Assembly: GCA_002150815.3 (NCBI GenBank)
Contig: NDFF03000181.1
Coordinates: forward strand, 62,001-126,000
DNA: 64,000 bases
Reading direction: 5' to 3'
From: Grammothele lineata
Taxonomy: Eukaryota; Basidiomycota; Agaricomycetes; Polyporales; Polyporaceae
Part shown: positions 10,932 through 24,600 of the stretch, piece by piece
Position numbering within the stretch: the stretch's first letter is position 1
Layout of the letters: every line of letters starts with the position of its first letter
Position numbers and translations under genes: made by a program
The notes under the pieces: generated by a model
Database searches by the model: none
Seen by the model: the letters and a program-made list of their open reading frames with translations, nothing else
Told to the model about the DNA's origin: nothing

Positions 10932-13391
10932 GGACGAGGACGTTGCGTTGTTCGCAGGGATCGGGTCGGAGTAAGAGACCGCACTGGCGGGCGATGCACT
11001 TGTTCAGGATCATGGAGTTCAGTAAGTAACGGGACCACTCACTCATTGCCAGACACAAGCAAGCCTGTCGAAAAGGACTGTACGTGTGTAGATGTCGAAG
11101 GTCCAGCTTGCGGGACGTCGAGACTGTTTGTCACTGAAGCGTCGGCCCCAGTGTCTTGGCGGCTGATCGGGAGGCACTGGTGGTCAGCGCACGGGGCGCA
11201 GGCCCAAGCTCAAGGAGAACGCTCACCTGTTCCCGCGGCCGTTCTTGTTGTAGCCGGACTTCTTGCTGTTGCGAACGGGAGGCATTGCGGAAGGTGTAAG
11301 TGGGGGTTGTGCAGGCGAGAAGGGGATATGGGTAGCGTAGGCGCAGATGAGATGCGGAGACACAGTAAGACGATGCGGACGACGACGGACTCACCTCTAC
11401 CGCCTTATGAGAACATCGAGCTAGACAACGATTCTTTCAACATCCTTTGAGCCCCAGGCTTCGCAGGGAGTGCGTTTGAGCTGCAGAGCGGCCATAGAAA
11501 CGGGCACCGGGAAGAGAGGGCGTGTCGTTCATTTCCAGCGCTGCGGGAGGGGGATGGTTAGAGACGGGAGCAGCCCAGGTGAGCGGGCGTTTGTCTCTCC
11601 TTTGTCGGTCTTTGAGGTCAAAGGCAGGACACACAATAGCGCACCACAAGTGGTCGGTGGGAACGCGCGCCTCGAGGCCCACCCTTCCCTGGCCCTTTGG
11701 CCAACATCGTCACACCTTGCGTGACCACTACACCTGGTCAAGCGTCCGCCGGACTTTGATGCTTTGTCCGTATGCACAGCTGGGTCTCTCTTCACGCTGT
11801 CTGCTGCGGCAGCTCTGCAAGAAGCGGTCACCCAATCTAGCACCAAACGAACGACGCGTCAGCAATCTGACAGAACAATAGGGGGTTGGTAAATGCGTCG
11901 TCCGTAAAGTTGGCAAGTATTTACCTGCTGATCACGCTGGAAATATGACATCTTCGCGTACGCTACAGTGTGTCTAGGACAACAGATGGCCTTGGGACGT
12001 TGCCATGTGTAGGACCTCCGAACGGCCCCAGTCTTCGCGCTCATTGTGAGGCCCAGTGTAGCGAGTCAGCCCACCTATGGGCATCACGAGTGCCCGATTC
12101 AGCTAGAATATCCGCTGCTCATAGTCTCATCCAGCGATATGAGTGCTCGAGATAGCGACTTCATCCAGATTTGACTACTGGTGGGTGCTAACTCAGGCTA
12201 GTCGGAGCCGGTTCTGTCATAGGAGAATTTCGACACCATTAGAATCTGTTACAGAAATTGTACGTGGGATACCAGTAAGTTTCAATACTGTATATGCATT
12301 ATAGAAGACATACATGATAGCACACGCCGACATACGAACCTCGTTCGCTCGTTCCGCTCTGCGCTCAGCCTGCTGGCAGCGTTGGCCTTTGATAGGGTGG
12401 ACTAGCGCTCTTGCGATTTGACGCTTACCACGTGCGTCGCTGTCATCGTGATAAGCGGCCCGGAGTGACCCGGGCCGTCTCGCGCGCCGACGCAAAGTGC
12501 GACTCCGACGAGAAGTTTCCGGACGCGTCCACTGTGTGCCAACCCCTGCGTCCATGACCGACCTCGTGTACCAGATGATAATATCATCGTTCAAGCCATT
12601 AATCTTCATGTCGAGTAATATAGTTAGTGAGTACCATGACCGTTAAGTATCTCAAACTCCTAGACTCCCATAATCTTTCAAGATTCCTTACCCTCATAGT
12701 CGTCCCCTCGCCGACGGAAAGTTGTTGATGCGCTGCCTGCGGAGCAGTTCAGTGTGATATGCCTACCTCGAAGGGCATGGCTGTCTGACGGGTACGCTCG
12801 AGACCTCCATAGATATCTATCTCATGAGCACAGCCATTCATTCAGTTCCTAAATACCCAGCTTCGCAATTAGGGGCTCGTATAGTTCGAGCGTTGGTAGT
12901 CTCGACTCTCGTGACCCTCCATGCGAAAACCGACCACATCTCGCATCGAACCTTTCCACGTGCATCACTTCTCGAAGGCCAGAGGCGTGGTTTTTGTGGG
13001 TGAGTCCTGTCATTGCGATACAGATCCTCCCAACGTCTTTCCTCATGTCGGATGTCCATCAGCGACTGATGCCTCCGATGAGCATATCGCGACTCATCAA
13101 GACCAGTGGGAACTACGTACAGTACTACTACAATTCCAACAGGTCTTCCTCATTCAGAACAGTGTGACCGAGAGCCCACAAACATGACGGCATGCCCGAG
13201 TTCATTGGTCGCTAGCGGTGTACCTCGCTCTCCTCGGGCGAGAGTTATCAAAAGCATCCCCGCACGGATCTCCGCTCCTTCGCACAGGACAAGCTCAACT
13301 CTCCTGTGGAGCCTTAGACCTGGTCAGTATTGGACATTCTCGTCTCGCGTGCTATCACTTAAAAGGAGCTTTACTGTCGTCCCTCTGCAGT
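10932..13391. other. Intergenic, no supported gene
   Basis: About 2.5 kb between the zinc-finger gene (divergent, starting at 10931) and the plus-strand DUF6534 gene. Open frames of 60-130 codons occur on both strands, but none shows a domain, a membrane-protein pattern or exon structure I can defend. The 224-codon frame at 10776-11450 (+) starts inside the zinc-finger gene, is antisense to its 5' end, and has shadow-like composition. Confidence 0.5.
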
Positions 13392-15610
13392 ATGACACAG
13401 CACCTGGACGACATGGCTACCCCCGTACGGCTACCTCCAGTACCCGCACTCGACAATACCTTCGGCGCTTTGCTCGTCGGTACATTCATTGGGCTCATGT
13501 ATGCCTTGTGATCTCTCACTGAGATCGACTCCTGACTTGACCCTAGGCTTTACGGACTGACCGTCCATCAATCGTACCGGTATTACAGACTGTATCCCTG
13601 CGACGCACTCATGCTCAAAATGCTGGTACGCATTTGATGCAGCATATAGTTCATTCAATTAACGATTTGCGCGCACTCTAGGTATCGGGCCTTCTGTAAA
13701 TGTTCTCCCTTGAGCGTCGTAAGCTTCGAGGTCTGACATTCACGTTCTCAGTTTTTTGGAAACGCTTCACGTTGTTCTCAACATGCATACGTGGTACGTT
13801 ACGGCCGCTCTTACGCTCTTCACGTTCTCTCATATCCGTCCACCTTCGTAAGCTACTATTATTTGGTATCTAACTATTTCAATCCCGAGGCTCTTCTCGA
13901 CGGTTCATGGTACGTTCTTGACATGCTCTCACGCCTATCACGCTCTTACAGCTCTATAGGTCTCTGAGGGTAAGCTTATGAGACGCATCTGGATGATCGC
14001 AACTGACGGGGTTCTATGCGCAGCTGATACCGATTATAACTGTAAGTAGCTTGACGCGTATTCTGCGTCCACTATACTTACCAGCCCCGAATACCCAACC
14101 GGACATAGGGCGTCGTAATCGTCGTGTGCCACTTGTCAGTATTTGCATTCAGGTATATAATTCCGTACAAATCTCAAAGATATCCTCCAGTTTCTACGCG
14201 CGGCGTATATATATCAGTACGTGTGTTCCCCGGTAGCAAGCCTGTCATTCGTATTGATGGTTTGTGCTCGCAGTGAGGCCAAATTACCTCCTCGTTGTTG
14301 CGATCATAGTACGCACCGTGTCACCCGTCTCGTAAATATCTCTTCTCATCCCTCGCTAGATTCTGCTCGTGGCCGGGGAGCTTTGTGAGTACGAAGATGC
14401 CTCAGCTCTCCAGACACTGACAACGTTCACCTTTATGATACTATCAGCATTCGTGATTGGTAAGTGTCTTCTACTGTCTTGCGGACTTGCACCTGATGCA
14501 CGTTGTTGCAGCTGCAACAGTGGAAGAGTAAGTACTCTGACAGTATCAGCGTATTGTGGATCTGAGTGAAGCCATAGGTACCGCCTCGTCACGTTCGCGC
14601 GGTGGCAAAGCAAGACGGTAAGATCTGCACGTATGCTAGCTCCCTGTGAAGACTACTCACGCGCTTTCGTAATACAGTGGCTCATTTCGGCAGGATTCGG
14701 GAATGCCGTTGCTGCAGATATTATTATGACAACCACCCTCATACGAATCTTGAGGAGATGCCGGACCGGTATCAGACAGTGAGTCGTCGCCCTTTTTGCT
14801 CTGATCTACACCTCACTTTTGGAGGTATTCTCCAGGACCGACTCCATGATTGACGTTCTCGTGGTGTACACCATCAACACAGGTACGCTTTACATGCCTG
14901 CTCCGAATATTCAGAGTCGTCTTACCTCCAGGTCACAGGTTTCCTTACTGGGTGAGCACGCAATAAACGGCGCGCGAGTCTCTGTGCTGAAAGTCGAATC
15001 GAAAGCCTCTTCAGCCTTCTATCCCTTATCTTCGTGCGTCCTCCTTACTGTTTCAGATGGATTATCACCTCATACATGCTCTTCCACAGGCTCTTGTCCA
15101 ACCGGACAACATGATATACATTGGCCTTAACATGGTTTCGACGCGCAGTGCGTATGCGTCCGCCGACCCTACTACCCATCACCTGACCACCCTTCGCTTA
15201 CAGCATACGCTAACTCTGTCCTTGCCGTGTAGGTCGGGCGTAATATCTTTCGAGTCAGCGCTTACAATGGTGTCTTTTCCGCTCAGGTTGAACTCCCGTC
15301 GTTCATTCCACCAGCAGACGACGTCCGCTCTGGAGGCGGGGACATTCGGATTGGACCACCCGACAGACACTGCCACTGCCAGTCCTTCATCGTTGCCTCA
15401 ACACGCCGTAAGTGATCTACTCGGCTGAGGAATCTGTCAGACTAACGACTGGGTTGTATTTAGAATACCGTCGAATTCAAGCTTCCCTCTGTCGTAGTTG
15501 TTACCGCATCTTCCACAGGTACAACGCGCAGCAGCGACGACATAATCCATACGGGCAACTCGTTGGCCGATCAGAGATTCGATCTCAAAGACGGTTCCTT
15601 CTATGCTTGA
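13392..15610 (+). CDS. DUF6534-type polytopic membrane protein (many small exons)
   Basis: Start ATG at 13392; an alternative in-frame ATG at 13413 is possible. Exon 1 is 13392-13498 (ALDNTFGALLVGTFIGLM). Following exons read LYGLTVHQSYRYYRLYP, SGLLFLETLHVVLNMHT, CYYYLVSNYFNPEALLDGSW, SLR, LIPIIT, GVVIVVCHLSVFAF, FYARRIYIMRPNYLLVVA, IILLVAGEL, FVIAATVEE, YRLVTFARWQSKT, WLISAGFGNAVAADIIMT, TDSMIDVLVVYTINTG, GFLTG, LFSLLSLIF, ALVQPDNMIYIGLNMVSTR and TYANSVLAVLNSRR, then a polar tail ending ...FDLKDGSFYA before the TGA at 15608-15610. These are the DUF6534 hallmarks, with about seven helices. One junction, near 14952-15010, needs a GC donor or a 1-nt shift; everything else splices at GT-AG. Very short exons (3-6 codons) are a family trait. 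Function unknown. Confidence 0.8.
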
Positions 15611-15985
15611 GTGATCGTTGCAGATCAGAGGTTGGAGTAACGCTAACGGAACGGAATGCAGACGTTCTTTGTATGAGAGGCTTGACTGTGGTCTCGAGAG
15701 CTCGTTACGCGCACTCTATTTATATTGCTGCTTCGTATGCTCGATTACCGGACAGTGGAAGGAGGGCGATGTATTCCCTACCTGATTCAGTGAATGCTGT
15801 ATTTGTGGAGTGTCGGTATAAGCCTATGAAAGTACCGTTTATTGCGCGCGATCGTGGACTCCGTACGAACGAGGCCTCCGGATCTCTCACAACCGTCTGT
15901 GGAGACCTCGTCGGAAGTAGACGACAACACTTGTGAGATTACGATAGTACAGTAATAAGCGCATAAAGATTACAGTATACGTGTT
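15611..15985. other. Convergent intergenic spacer
   Basis: The plus-strand DUF6534 gene and the minus-strand 7TM gene end facing each other here. I see no gene; the spacer should carry both terminators. No clear AATAAA stands out on either strand. Confidence 0.5.
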
Positions 15986-17501
15986 CTATGTGTGCCATTC
16001 GACCGTTGTTTCTAGGGGAATCTCCATCCGATCGTCCACTGAATCTACGTCGTCCCGTCGTGTCCTATGCATAACGTGCGTTCTCCCAGTCGACGGGGAC
16101 AATGCAGGCGCAGGCCTGCGCGGGGCTCCAAAGTGAAGCGGCACGCTTTCCCCGCGTACAATATTCGGGGCGGTGGTGAGGACGTAGCCGTTCTCGTCGC
16201 TGCGGCACCAACCGCGACGGGGTGTCCTGTTGGGCAGTACGAACGAGCCTCCAGGCCCGCCGCCGCGCGAGTCGTGTCTCCGCCGAAGGCTGACACGGAA
16301 GATGACGATGCAGAAGACGAGGCCCGTAACGGGCACGCTCTGTGTGGGAGAAAATCACGATGAGACGAGATCAAGCTAAGTTCATCAGGCTGCGGATGCA
16401 ACGAGCCGAGCGAGAAGAAGCGGCGTCAACTGCGTACGCAGGGCGCGCAGTCGCTAAGAGCCTCCGCTGCAGCCGGCGAGCTAGAGATGAATAAGAGAAT
16501 TAGGGGACTTACCATCTCTGAGACGAGCTCTAGACTCGGCAGGTTGAGCACTAGCATCATTACGAACGCGAAGAGGAACGCGGCGTTCACCGCGCCGCTC
16601 TCGAGCACGATGCGAACGAGTGGCGTCGTCTCGCTTTGAAAGTCGTTATCGATTGGCAAGCGCATCGCGGCCTCGCGCTGGCAGGTGATAGACCATATTC
16701 TGTACGCAATCAGACCTGTAGATAGAGACGACACGAGATCATAGTCAGTCAGACCCTTGCCAGGAAAAGGAGCGCGCACATGTTGAAAGCGTATTTGAGA
16801 TGAGACTTAAGATGAAGCACATTCTCAAAACGTCTACCTCGGTAAAGATTTGTTGGTCAGGTAGGTGAGTATACGCCCATAGCGGATATACGCCGCAACC
16901 TATTTCACGGGTTTGCGTCAGGACTTTGTGTGCCATTGCGGGAAGCGCGAACCTCACATGCTCCGGCCACTGAACATAATGCTGGCAAAACTGCAGTCCA
17001 TAGGCTCTTCTCCCACACAATCCAGCACCTATAAGCCTATGACGCGTTAGAATGCTAGTAGATACAGTCGAAAGTGCAGGGATAACTTGACTCACCAAGA
17101 AGCAATCTCCTATCAGCAGCGCCGTCACGAGTGAAGCATTCTTCGCAATGAACACTCGTACACGAACGTTCTCGAAGAAGGACAGTCTATCTTCGCGTCC
17201 GTCATGCTTGACAAATCCCATGAATACGTAAGTTACGTCGAGGGAGAACCGTATCGTCGCGAGCGCGAGGAGAGAAAGCCCGGTGAAGACCATAGGCCAA
17301 GATAAGTTCGCTGTACCGCGACGCCGCCTATGATAGAGGTCGTACGCGCATGCAATAAACATGCAGAGAAACGTGCCTGCAAGGAGAGTTTGATGAAACC
17401 AGTTAGTCATGCTGCAGTGAGATGAGCAAGACGGCTTGAGACTTGCCATACAACGGGCCTTGTAGTGCCATACCAGCGAGAATGGCGACATCAATGAGCA
17501 T
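15986..17501 (-). CDS. Seven-helix membrane protein, second family (6 exons, 363 aa, GC-AG first intron)
   Basis: Exons (minus strand): 17501-17447, 17376-17096, 17036-16958, 16899-16780, 16715-16513, 16339-15986; all phases close to 363 residues. Start is the ATG at 17501 (MLIDVAILAGMALQGPLYG). Landmarks: TFLCMFIACAYDLYHRRR, IRFSLDVTYVFMGFV, AYRCWIVWEKSLWTAVLP, YPLWAYTHLPDQQIF, CLIAYRIWSI, and RIVLESGAVNAAFLFAFVMM with LPSLELVSEM, then a basic and polar tail of about 100 residues. The pattern is a G-protein-receptor-like seven-helix protein of unknown role, found in many copies in polypores. Intron 1 starts G|GCAAGT, a GC-AG intron with otherwise strong consensus. Intron 16512-16340 is longer (173 nt) and has an alternative internal acceptor. 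Intact by sequence. Confidence 0.85.
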
Positions 17502-19639
17502 CGATAGTCGTATTCACTTGAGCGAACTAGCAGTTAGACGCTCGTAGGCTAATTCGGGGAGCTGGATGGAGTCGGGGCGCAAGCCTGTCGTTCATATGTA
17601 GATGGCCTCACAGCATGCGTTGACTTTGGCTTTAATCTAACACGCCATCAGTATTCAATGACACTTCGCTCACGTAACCGAGCCATCACACACCTGGACC
17701 CTGTTACATAGGTTTTAATCGAAGCTGTTCTCTGGGATAGTTTTCAATACGGTTTGTCATCCACATTGCGGCGTTGTGAGGGTGCACGTCAATACATATG
17801 CAGGGGCGGTGGGACGTGCTGTATAGGGTCGGTCAGACGGCGGCCGTGAGACACGTCATCATGGACTCAGGCCATGTACTAATCGCCGTGCATGGGTGCC
17901 GATTAGCTAGCACAACGCCTGCGCCCAAACTTAAGGGACCATACGGCTTTTGATGACCCCATGTTACCGCACCAGCTACAAGATTGAGAGAGATTAGAGC
18001 ATCGAGCAAGGCTGGTCGTTGCGCGGCTCAAGAGCCGCGCCAGCAATTGCCGTAGAGAGCCCAATCACGTGCGCTGATGTGACTGGTAGGCGGCCTTCGG
18101 AGGGCGAGCTTTGCGAGACAAAGTTGTTCTTGACGCCCTCATCGAAATCTGCCGCACCAGTTACTCTGCATCCAGTCTTAACGCACTGTGCAAGGGTGTG
18201 CATCTCCTTGGGCAACCAACATAGAGCCACGGTTTACTAAGCGAGTATTTCTCGCCCCGGTGAGTTAGCGTGGCCATCTTCGCCGACGGCGTTTGGCTCT
18301 ATTAGTGCTCTCTGCGGTGATCACATGCGTCATGCTTGCGTCGAGCACGCTGGACAGATAAACGCAAGGAGGCTTGTGTGAGTCCCTCCGCGTTCACCCA
18401 TGTCGGTAAGCTGTCGCTCTATGGAACCCTTTCCGGGACTGCACAACCTCCCCAAACTTCCCGCAACGCGATCACCAATCTGCGCTAGCAATGACATACT
18501 AGTCAAATTTGTGATCCCTCTCGGGACAGTACAGCCGACCGCCGTCAGCATGTTCTACTCAGGTGTCGGTACCGCCGAGCCCGCGGAACTACACCTGATC
18601 GCAATCTGAGAATGTGCACGCCGTGAGCCTCCGGGCTCTAGGACTCAAAGCCAACCTCTACACCAGTTTCTCCCTGCGGAGCAGATCTCAATATATGATG
18701 CTTATCTCCGTGCTTTTCGGAGTAGTAGGGTCGTCTGCCGGGGCCGTATTCGGTTTCGCACTCCTCTGCATCAGCGCATGGTTTCAAGAGCTCAACTACT
18801 GGTGCCCGATCGGTGGGCTATGCTTCTGCTCACTCCATCACGGCTCACGCCCTGTAAGAAAGATACGTTACTCTGAAATGCGCCACAGTATTTTGAAGGA
18901 TCCACTCTGCGCCGAGCCTTTTATCCTGGTCAGATTCCCTATCGGGCGCGCACACAAGTAACATGATCGTGACCTGCTTCAGGGACTGAAGAGGCTTCAT
19001 CCTTTGCTCTGTCTCGATGCGAAAACCCCGCAGCTAATCTCCTACGCATCCTCATTGGACTTTAATGGCGCGGCTTCCAGGGAATGCATGTCCCGTAGCT
19101 GTCAACGTTCATCCTATGACGATACGTCTGTGTCTCTTTCCACTTCCTCTCCTCCCCCACACTGCCTTGCACTCGATATGCTTAACATTGACTTTGCCAT
19201 TCTGCACTTTTTTGGGCTTCGTGCGTTTGACACGAGGTTCGCGATGTGTGTGAGCACATAGTTCTGCGTCTTCTCGGGATGAACTTGGAGAAGGTACAGT
19301 GTTTCACGTTACTACTCGAGCGTTTATAGTCAAAGCTGTGGCGGTACGGCTTGGAGACCCTGACCGTTTCTCGGAGGAAGGTGGAAGGCACGGGGAGGAC
19401 GCCGAATGGATAGGACTTAAGCACGGATCTGGATCCACAAAGCCCAATCCACGCCCGCTTTTGTATCTACTCGTTCGCACAAGAAAGAGGTCGAAGATAT
19501 CCTTGGAAGTCCGTAGGGTATATATACGATGCCATCCAGTATCCCTAAATTCAATTCTGCACCCAAAACCAAGAAGGTGACAGCAAGTATCTCGGACAAA
19601 AGCAGCTGTACACTTGTAGTAAACAACATGCGACTCAAG
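17502..19639. other. Intergenic, no supported gene
   Basis: About 2.1 kb. On the minus strand at about 18010-18060 there is a short string, HVIGLSTAIAGAA, reminiscent of the FAD-binding start of D-amino-acid-oxidase-like proteins, but the frame is short and the flanks do not continue the fold. On the plus strand 18614-18961 encodes one hydrophobic stretch (LISVLFGVVGSSAGAVFGFA) without family context. These may be relics; nothing can be called a gene. Confidence 0.45.
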
Positions 19640-21655
19640 TCATACGCCACCATCCACGCGCGGGGTCCCCGCACGAGATCGTCCGGTTTTGTAGTCAATA
19701 TCTTCCATGCAAATGCTTTCCTGCGGCAAGATATTGTAAGGGAAAGATCGTTACGAAGGAAGATATGAGGCATACACTCGTATTTTGAGGAGCGTGATCA
19801 ACACGCGTGATGGTCCCACGGGATATGTTAACGCGGACGACGCCCTATAGAACATTGAGGTGATAAAACCGTCGGAGGAACAGCGGACTTACCGGGACAT
19901 CCATCGTGCCTGTGCCCGTGCTACTTCCCGTGCTCATTGAGGTTCCTCCCTTGCGAATGCTAGCCCGCGCATTCAAGGAGCCTAAGAAAGAGTTGGCGTA
20001 CACTATCCGCGAAACACAGGTCGTTGAGTCACTTGAGAAAATAAATGATCGTCAATTAGTCCGGGACGTACTCTTTGCTTGGATTTCCACGAAGCCCAAG
20101 AATATCAGACTGTGTGTTTCGAACGCGAACTGCAAGGTGTGAGTTCAGTTCTGACGTGCTGTCGGATAAACTATAGTGTGAACGGACCATGAACACAGCG
20201 AGCAGCGATACTGTGCTGTATGCGTTTCTGTTGTGAGATTCCACTCGCGTCTAGGCATCAAGGACGCGAACGTACGCAATCATTGCCCCAGTATTGACCG
20301 TATACACGAGAATCCTATTCACGATATTGTTTGAGCTCCTACTCAAGTACAAATCAGTATTGGCATATTGTGCTCGTTAAGATACACACGGTATGAGATC
20401 TTGTGAGCGCTTGTACTTCAGGAAGTACGTGAGAAGTCCTGCCACAAGGATATCGATGAGAGCTGCGGTAGACAGGCTTCCACTGACTCCAATCTAGAGG
20501 CATGATTAGGTTCGTGTAGGCTACGACCATCAGTTCGCAGTGCGACACATACGAGGGCCAGCTTCGAGCGCTCCAGGTCTATCCAGCTATGAACGGCGAA
20601 GCAGAGGGTGGCTGATCCTGTACGAAGTGCGAGTGGTTACGTAGTTTGAATGGACAGAAATTGATATTCACATACCGACCCCAAAAACTACAGCGTAAAG
20701 CCAAATCAGCGACCATATCTGAGTGCAATAGAAACACATACTGGATCTCGAAACGATCAGCAGACTCTGTTGATGAATGTACCATTTACAATGAATGGGG
20801 ACGACAAGAGCCATTCCGAGCTTACCAGGAGAGATGTCCACACCCTGGACTTTCCGCTCACTGCCCAGAGATATCACGTCAGTAGATTTATAGGGGATGA
20901 GCTAACGCACGTACATATCCAGATTCGCCAAACGTACCAACTGATCGATGGAACTTATGAACGAGTAACGCGCTACAAAGGCTACTACTTGCCTGTAAAC
21001 GCAGAACGCTATCATGTTCTATCGGAAAGCATAAGGAAAGTTGTCCGTTAAACAGCACAGGAAAGCATACTTACACTCAAGAGTACAGTGGCCTTGAGAC
21101 ACTGTTATCAGTCGCTGTAATCCTTCAGGAAAGACTTTGGGCTCACCCCGACGCCCCTAACAGCACGGTCAGAGAAGGTGGAGGCATTAGCAAGCATAGG
21201 GTGACGTACCAGTCGACGGAAATGAGTTTCTCGTAGTCTCCGAATCCCGTTATGAGGTAGAAGTACATGAACCGAATGCAGCACACAACGTGCAGAGTCT
21301 CAAGGGACCTAAACAAAAACCGCGGTGTGGTTAGATGCTGTATGTCTACGGAAAATGCGAGGGTACATACAAGACAAACGCTACCTAGGTGCACGAGGAC
21401 GAGGGTTAGATGCGCAGCTGGCGTCACTCGAGATCTCTCACCAAGATTTTAATGATCTTTGTGTCGCGAGGGTATGATTGATAATATAGTAATACTTGCA
21501 GCACCGTTACGCCGTACAACCTGCGATGAGTTAGATGGAAGCCTGATGAAGCTAGGCTACTTCTATACTCACATACATGCAATAAATACCTGTATCAACA
21601 AAGCTCCAGCGAATTCCGACGTCGAGAGCGGGGGAGGGGAAGTACTGGACGCCAT
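19640..21655 (-). CDS. DUF6534-type polytopic membrane protein (paralogue of the 41.2-43.2 kb gene)
   Basis: Start ATG at 21655 (MASSTSPPPLSTSEFAGALL). Next exons: LYGVTVLQVLLYYQSYPRD, SLETLHVVCCIRFMYFYL with ITGFGDYEKLISVDW, a middle part I trace only partly (LLIVSRSSMCFYCTQIW region, about 20700-20800), AGLLTYFLKYKRSQDLIP, NNIVNRILVYTVNTGAMIA, FAFETHSLIFLGFVEIQAK, VYANSFLGSLNARASIRKGG, GVVRVNISRGTITRVDHAPQ and a last exon ESICMEDIDYKTGRSR ending TGA at 19640. Exon order, the YTVNTG and SLNAR hallmarks and the C-terminal exons match the gene at 41160-43183, so the two are recent paralogues on the same strand. Introns are 45-60 nt. Splicing in the 20.4-21.1 kb middle is uncertain. Function unknown. 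Confidence 0.75.
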
Positions 21656-24600
21656 AGTGAGCAGCAAGTCGTCTGAGCGAAACGCTAGCGCGGCGTGTAC
21701 CGGTACATATATATCAAATATATTGTCACGAGCTAGTAACATCACACAGGTGGGATCGCAGTCCGAAACACTTGACGACAGGCGTCAGACATACGCCACC
21801 GCACCAAGTGGCCGGAACGCTCACCTTTGGGGCAAAAATGCTGAAGGGAATATTGCATCCCGGAGAAATTGTTGTAACCTATGTGAAGTCGGTAATGTCG
21901 GATCGTGGAAACGTTAGCCACAGATGTGGCACCCCTCTTCGACGGTAGATGATGTGTAGAACGAGTGGGTCGAAGATGAGAAGCAACACCCTGCTCTGGT
22001 ACATTCGGTGTTCAAGATTATAAGCGAGAATGATGTTCGTCTTGCGCGCGGTTATCTGAGATGATATCCCGGTCGGAAGCACTGCCTGAGGTAGTATCTC
22101 CGGTACACGGAAAGATTGAGAATCTATGACCACTGCGGCTATGAGCATATCTGCTGCCGCGTGAAATATCCCATCTCTACGTGGAGCACAAAGATTAGTG
22201 GTAGCTCTAGAATCCTGCGATTGCACCAAAGAAAGGGACAGGGACCAGGTACCTCGAGATCTCGTGAAACTACACGAGAAACGAATGTTGGTCTCACGCA
22301 GTCGAAACTTTATGGATGTAGATAAAGGCAAGTGATCGCGAAAGGACGGGCAATGGATAGAAGGAGTGTGAGCGATTGGGAGTGTGCGTGAGCACACATG
22401 GACTTCCGCAACTCAAAATGTGCCTAGGTGAGAACACATGATAGTGCGCGTTAGATCTGCCCCATCTATTCTCATACTTTCTCATACTCGATCGCGTAGT
22501 CCTTCTGGATGTTGCCGAGAAGATTGCTAAAATAGGCGGTGTTCATCGCACTACCGCCGGACTAGATGGATCATCAAGGGTATGGTCAAATAATTGTGAA
22601 GGGGTCAAAACCCAAGACCTGAGGTGGCGCTGCATAGGGTTTATCCGCTAGGTTTGGGACGTGACATTGAGCGGGGGCTGATCATGTCAATTCGAAACAT
22701 GATCTTCCTTGTTCTAAGTTCTCAGATGGACGGTCAATATCCACGCTCTCAACGCTCGACAGGAAGTTAGTATGAACGCTCCATGATAGAAAGGAGTGAC
22801 CCAGGATTCTTCCGTATCTACGACGCCCTTGCATGTGGACGTAGTCAGACGCGCACGCAAGCGAGTCGGAAGCGATGCGGCGCCGTGCGCCGACAAGCAG
22901 CGCCTCACGCGGCGCGGCGGGAGATAGAGGGCTGGTAGGGCTGATCGGGGAAGGCCGCCGGCGCGGGATACAGGGCTGGTGTCAAGGGTCCTACGGCCCT
23001 CCGCTACGCTACGCGGCTGCGTCGGGCTCGTCGCTGTTAGGGAAGCTCCGCTCCGTTGACCATCGAAGGCCAATACGTCCAATCTAAAATTCATTAATAC
23101 GAATAGGGGGCCTTTTTCCCTATTCGGTAACGAAGGAAGAAGGTCAGAACCCGGTGTTTCTATGCGCAAAAGTAAACCTTCACGTTGAGCCTCTAACCAT
23201 CGAACACGCGAACTGTAGTTAATCACAGGCTCCGATACGCCATGTCGAGAGCCACCGTCGCGCACTGCGTTCCGCCAGCTGAAGAAAATGCCGCACAAAC
23301 CTCGTCTGCCTTGAGATAGATGAAGTGCGCCATCTCACTCCTGCAGGTCAGCTTGTGCATACAAAAGAATCGGAGGTGATTCAAGCACAGAATCTTGCGG
23401 ATGGCAGACTGCTTACACATACTGCCCCCGAGGACTACTGCGAGCATCAAACACAGCGTGTGGCTTCGTGGGTTCATCGGCCATAATGGAAGTCGGGGAA
23501 ACGGCGAGACCGTCCTGCGGAAATCGCAGTAGCGCTTTGGAGAGGGCTTGGAGCCATGAGACGAAAGGGGGTAACCAACTGCAAGACGTAACCGAGGTAA
23601 ACGTCGAAAGACGAGACGTGAATATTGAAGATGACTTGCCAGGCTGAGGAGACGGCCGACCTATATCTCCAAGGACCATACGGAGTGGAGCCGTACGACT
23701 GTGTATGATATAGGTGACAGTGTTCCGTGTCTGCTTTGAGTTGTTGCCTGGGGCGTTTGAAAGGTGAGTCGTACTCACCTCTACGAATGCATCCCGCCCA
23801 AGCCAGGACCCAGGAAGTGACCAGTTTCCTTCTCTCAGCCTGAGCTTCAGAGAGTACATGTATAACAGGCCTACCTCTAGCTCGCGGGCGCGAAACGAAG
23901 CTTTCTGCCTCTCGAGTACCTGGGACGAAGACGTGGACGAGCCCCGCGTTAAAATCTCTGAACAGACTCTCGAATGAATCTAGGTCCTTGCCTGCAGGTC
24001 ACAGCATTAGCGGCGAGGGGCGAGGGGGAAAGCCATGACATATACTTGCAAGCTGCTGCGACGAACCCTTCCGCGGACTGCGTGATTGTAGCGGAGTGCG
24101 CCCATCCCTCGGCTCCTATGACCACCGTTTCGATAAAATGCGGGGTATCACCGCTCAACGAATGGAAGAGAACAAGCGTATGAAAACTCAGCAGCGTTAG
24201 TGGAGAACGACTTACTGAGTGTACTCATCGTGACAGGTTCTGGGAACGCCTACTTACCAGGTGCTGCACAAGAAACCTCATTAGCGATCGGAGGGAAGTA
24301 TCGAGAGGAAAGTCCCGGGGTAGTATGACACGGCGGAAGTTCTTTGGAAAGTGAAGGTGATAAAAGTCCACTACTAAAAGGCGCGACGGGCCCTGGAGCG
24401 AACCGGTCAATGCGAGGCCGGGCCCCGGACCGAGAGGGCAACGAGCGCCTATGACATCGATGCAATTTTCCGCCTCCTTTCTTCGCTCTTCCCGCTCTTC
24501 CAACATCCGCGCCGAGCCTGTCTCTTTCCTCACCCCCACCTGCTCTCGATATGATGCTCTCTTGAACCCATATCCTGATACCTGATGTTCGAAGTTTGAA

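Noticed and set aside
10776..11450. 224-codon plus-strand frame with a hydrophobic start
   Set aside because: Its first about 155 bases are antisense to the zinc-finger gene and the rest is arginine/cysteine-rich without domain; typical shadow frame in GC-rich coding DNA.
18010..18065. HVIGLSTAIAGAA (minus), like an FAD-binding oxidase start
   Set aside because: The required GxGxxG is not present and no downstream oxidase motif follows.
24320..24352. FYHLHFPKN on the minus strand, resembling a DUF6534 exon
   Set aside because: No neighbouring exon, start or helix can be joined to it; too short to support even a pseudogene.
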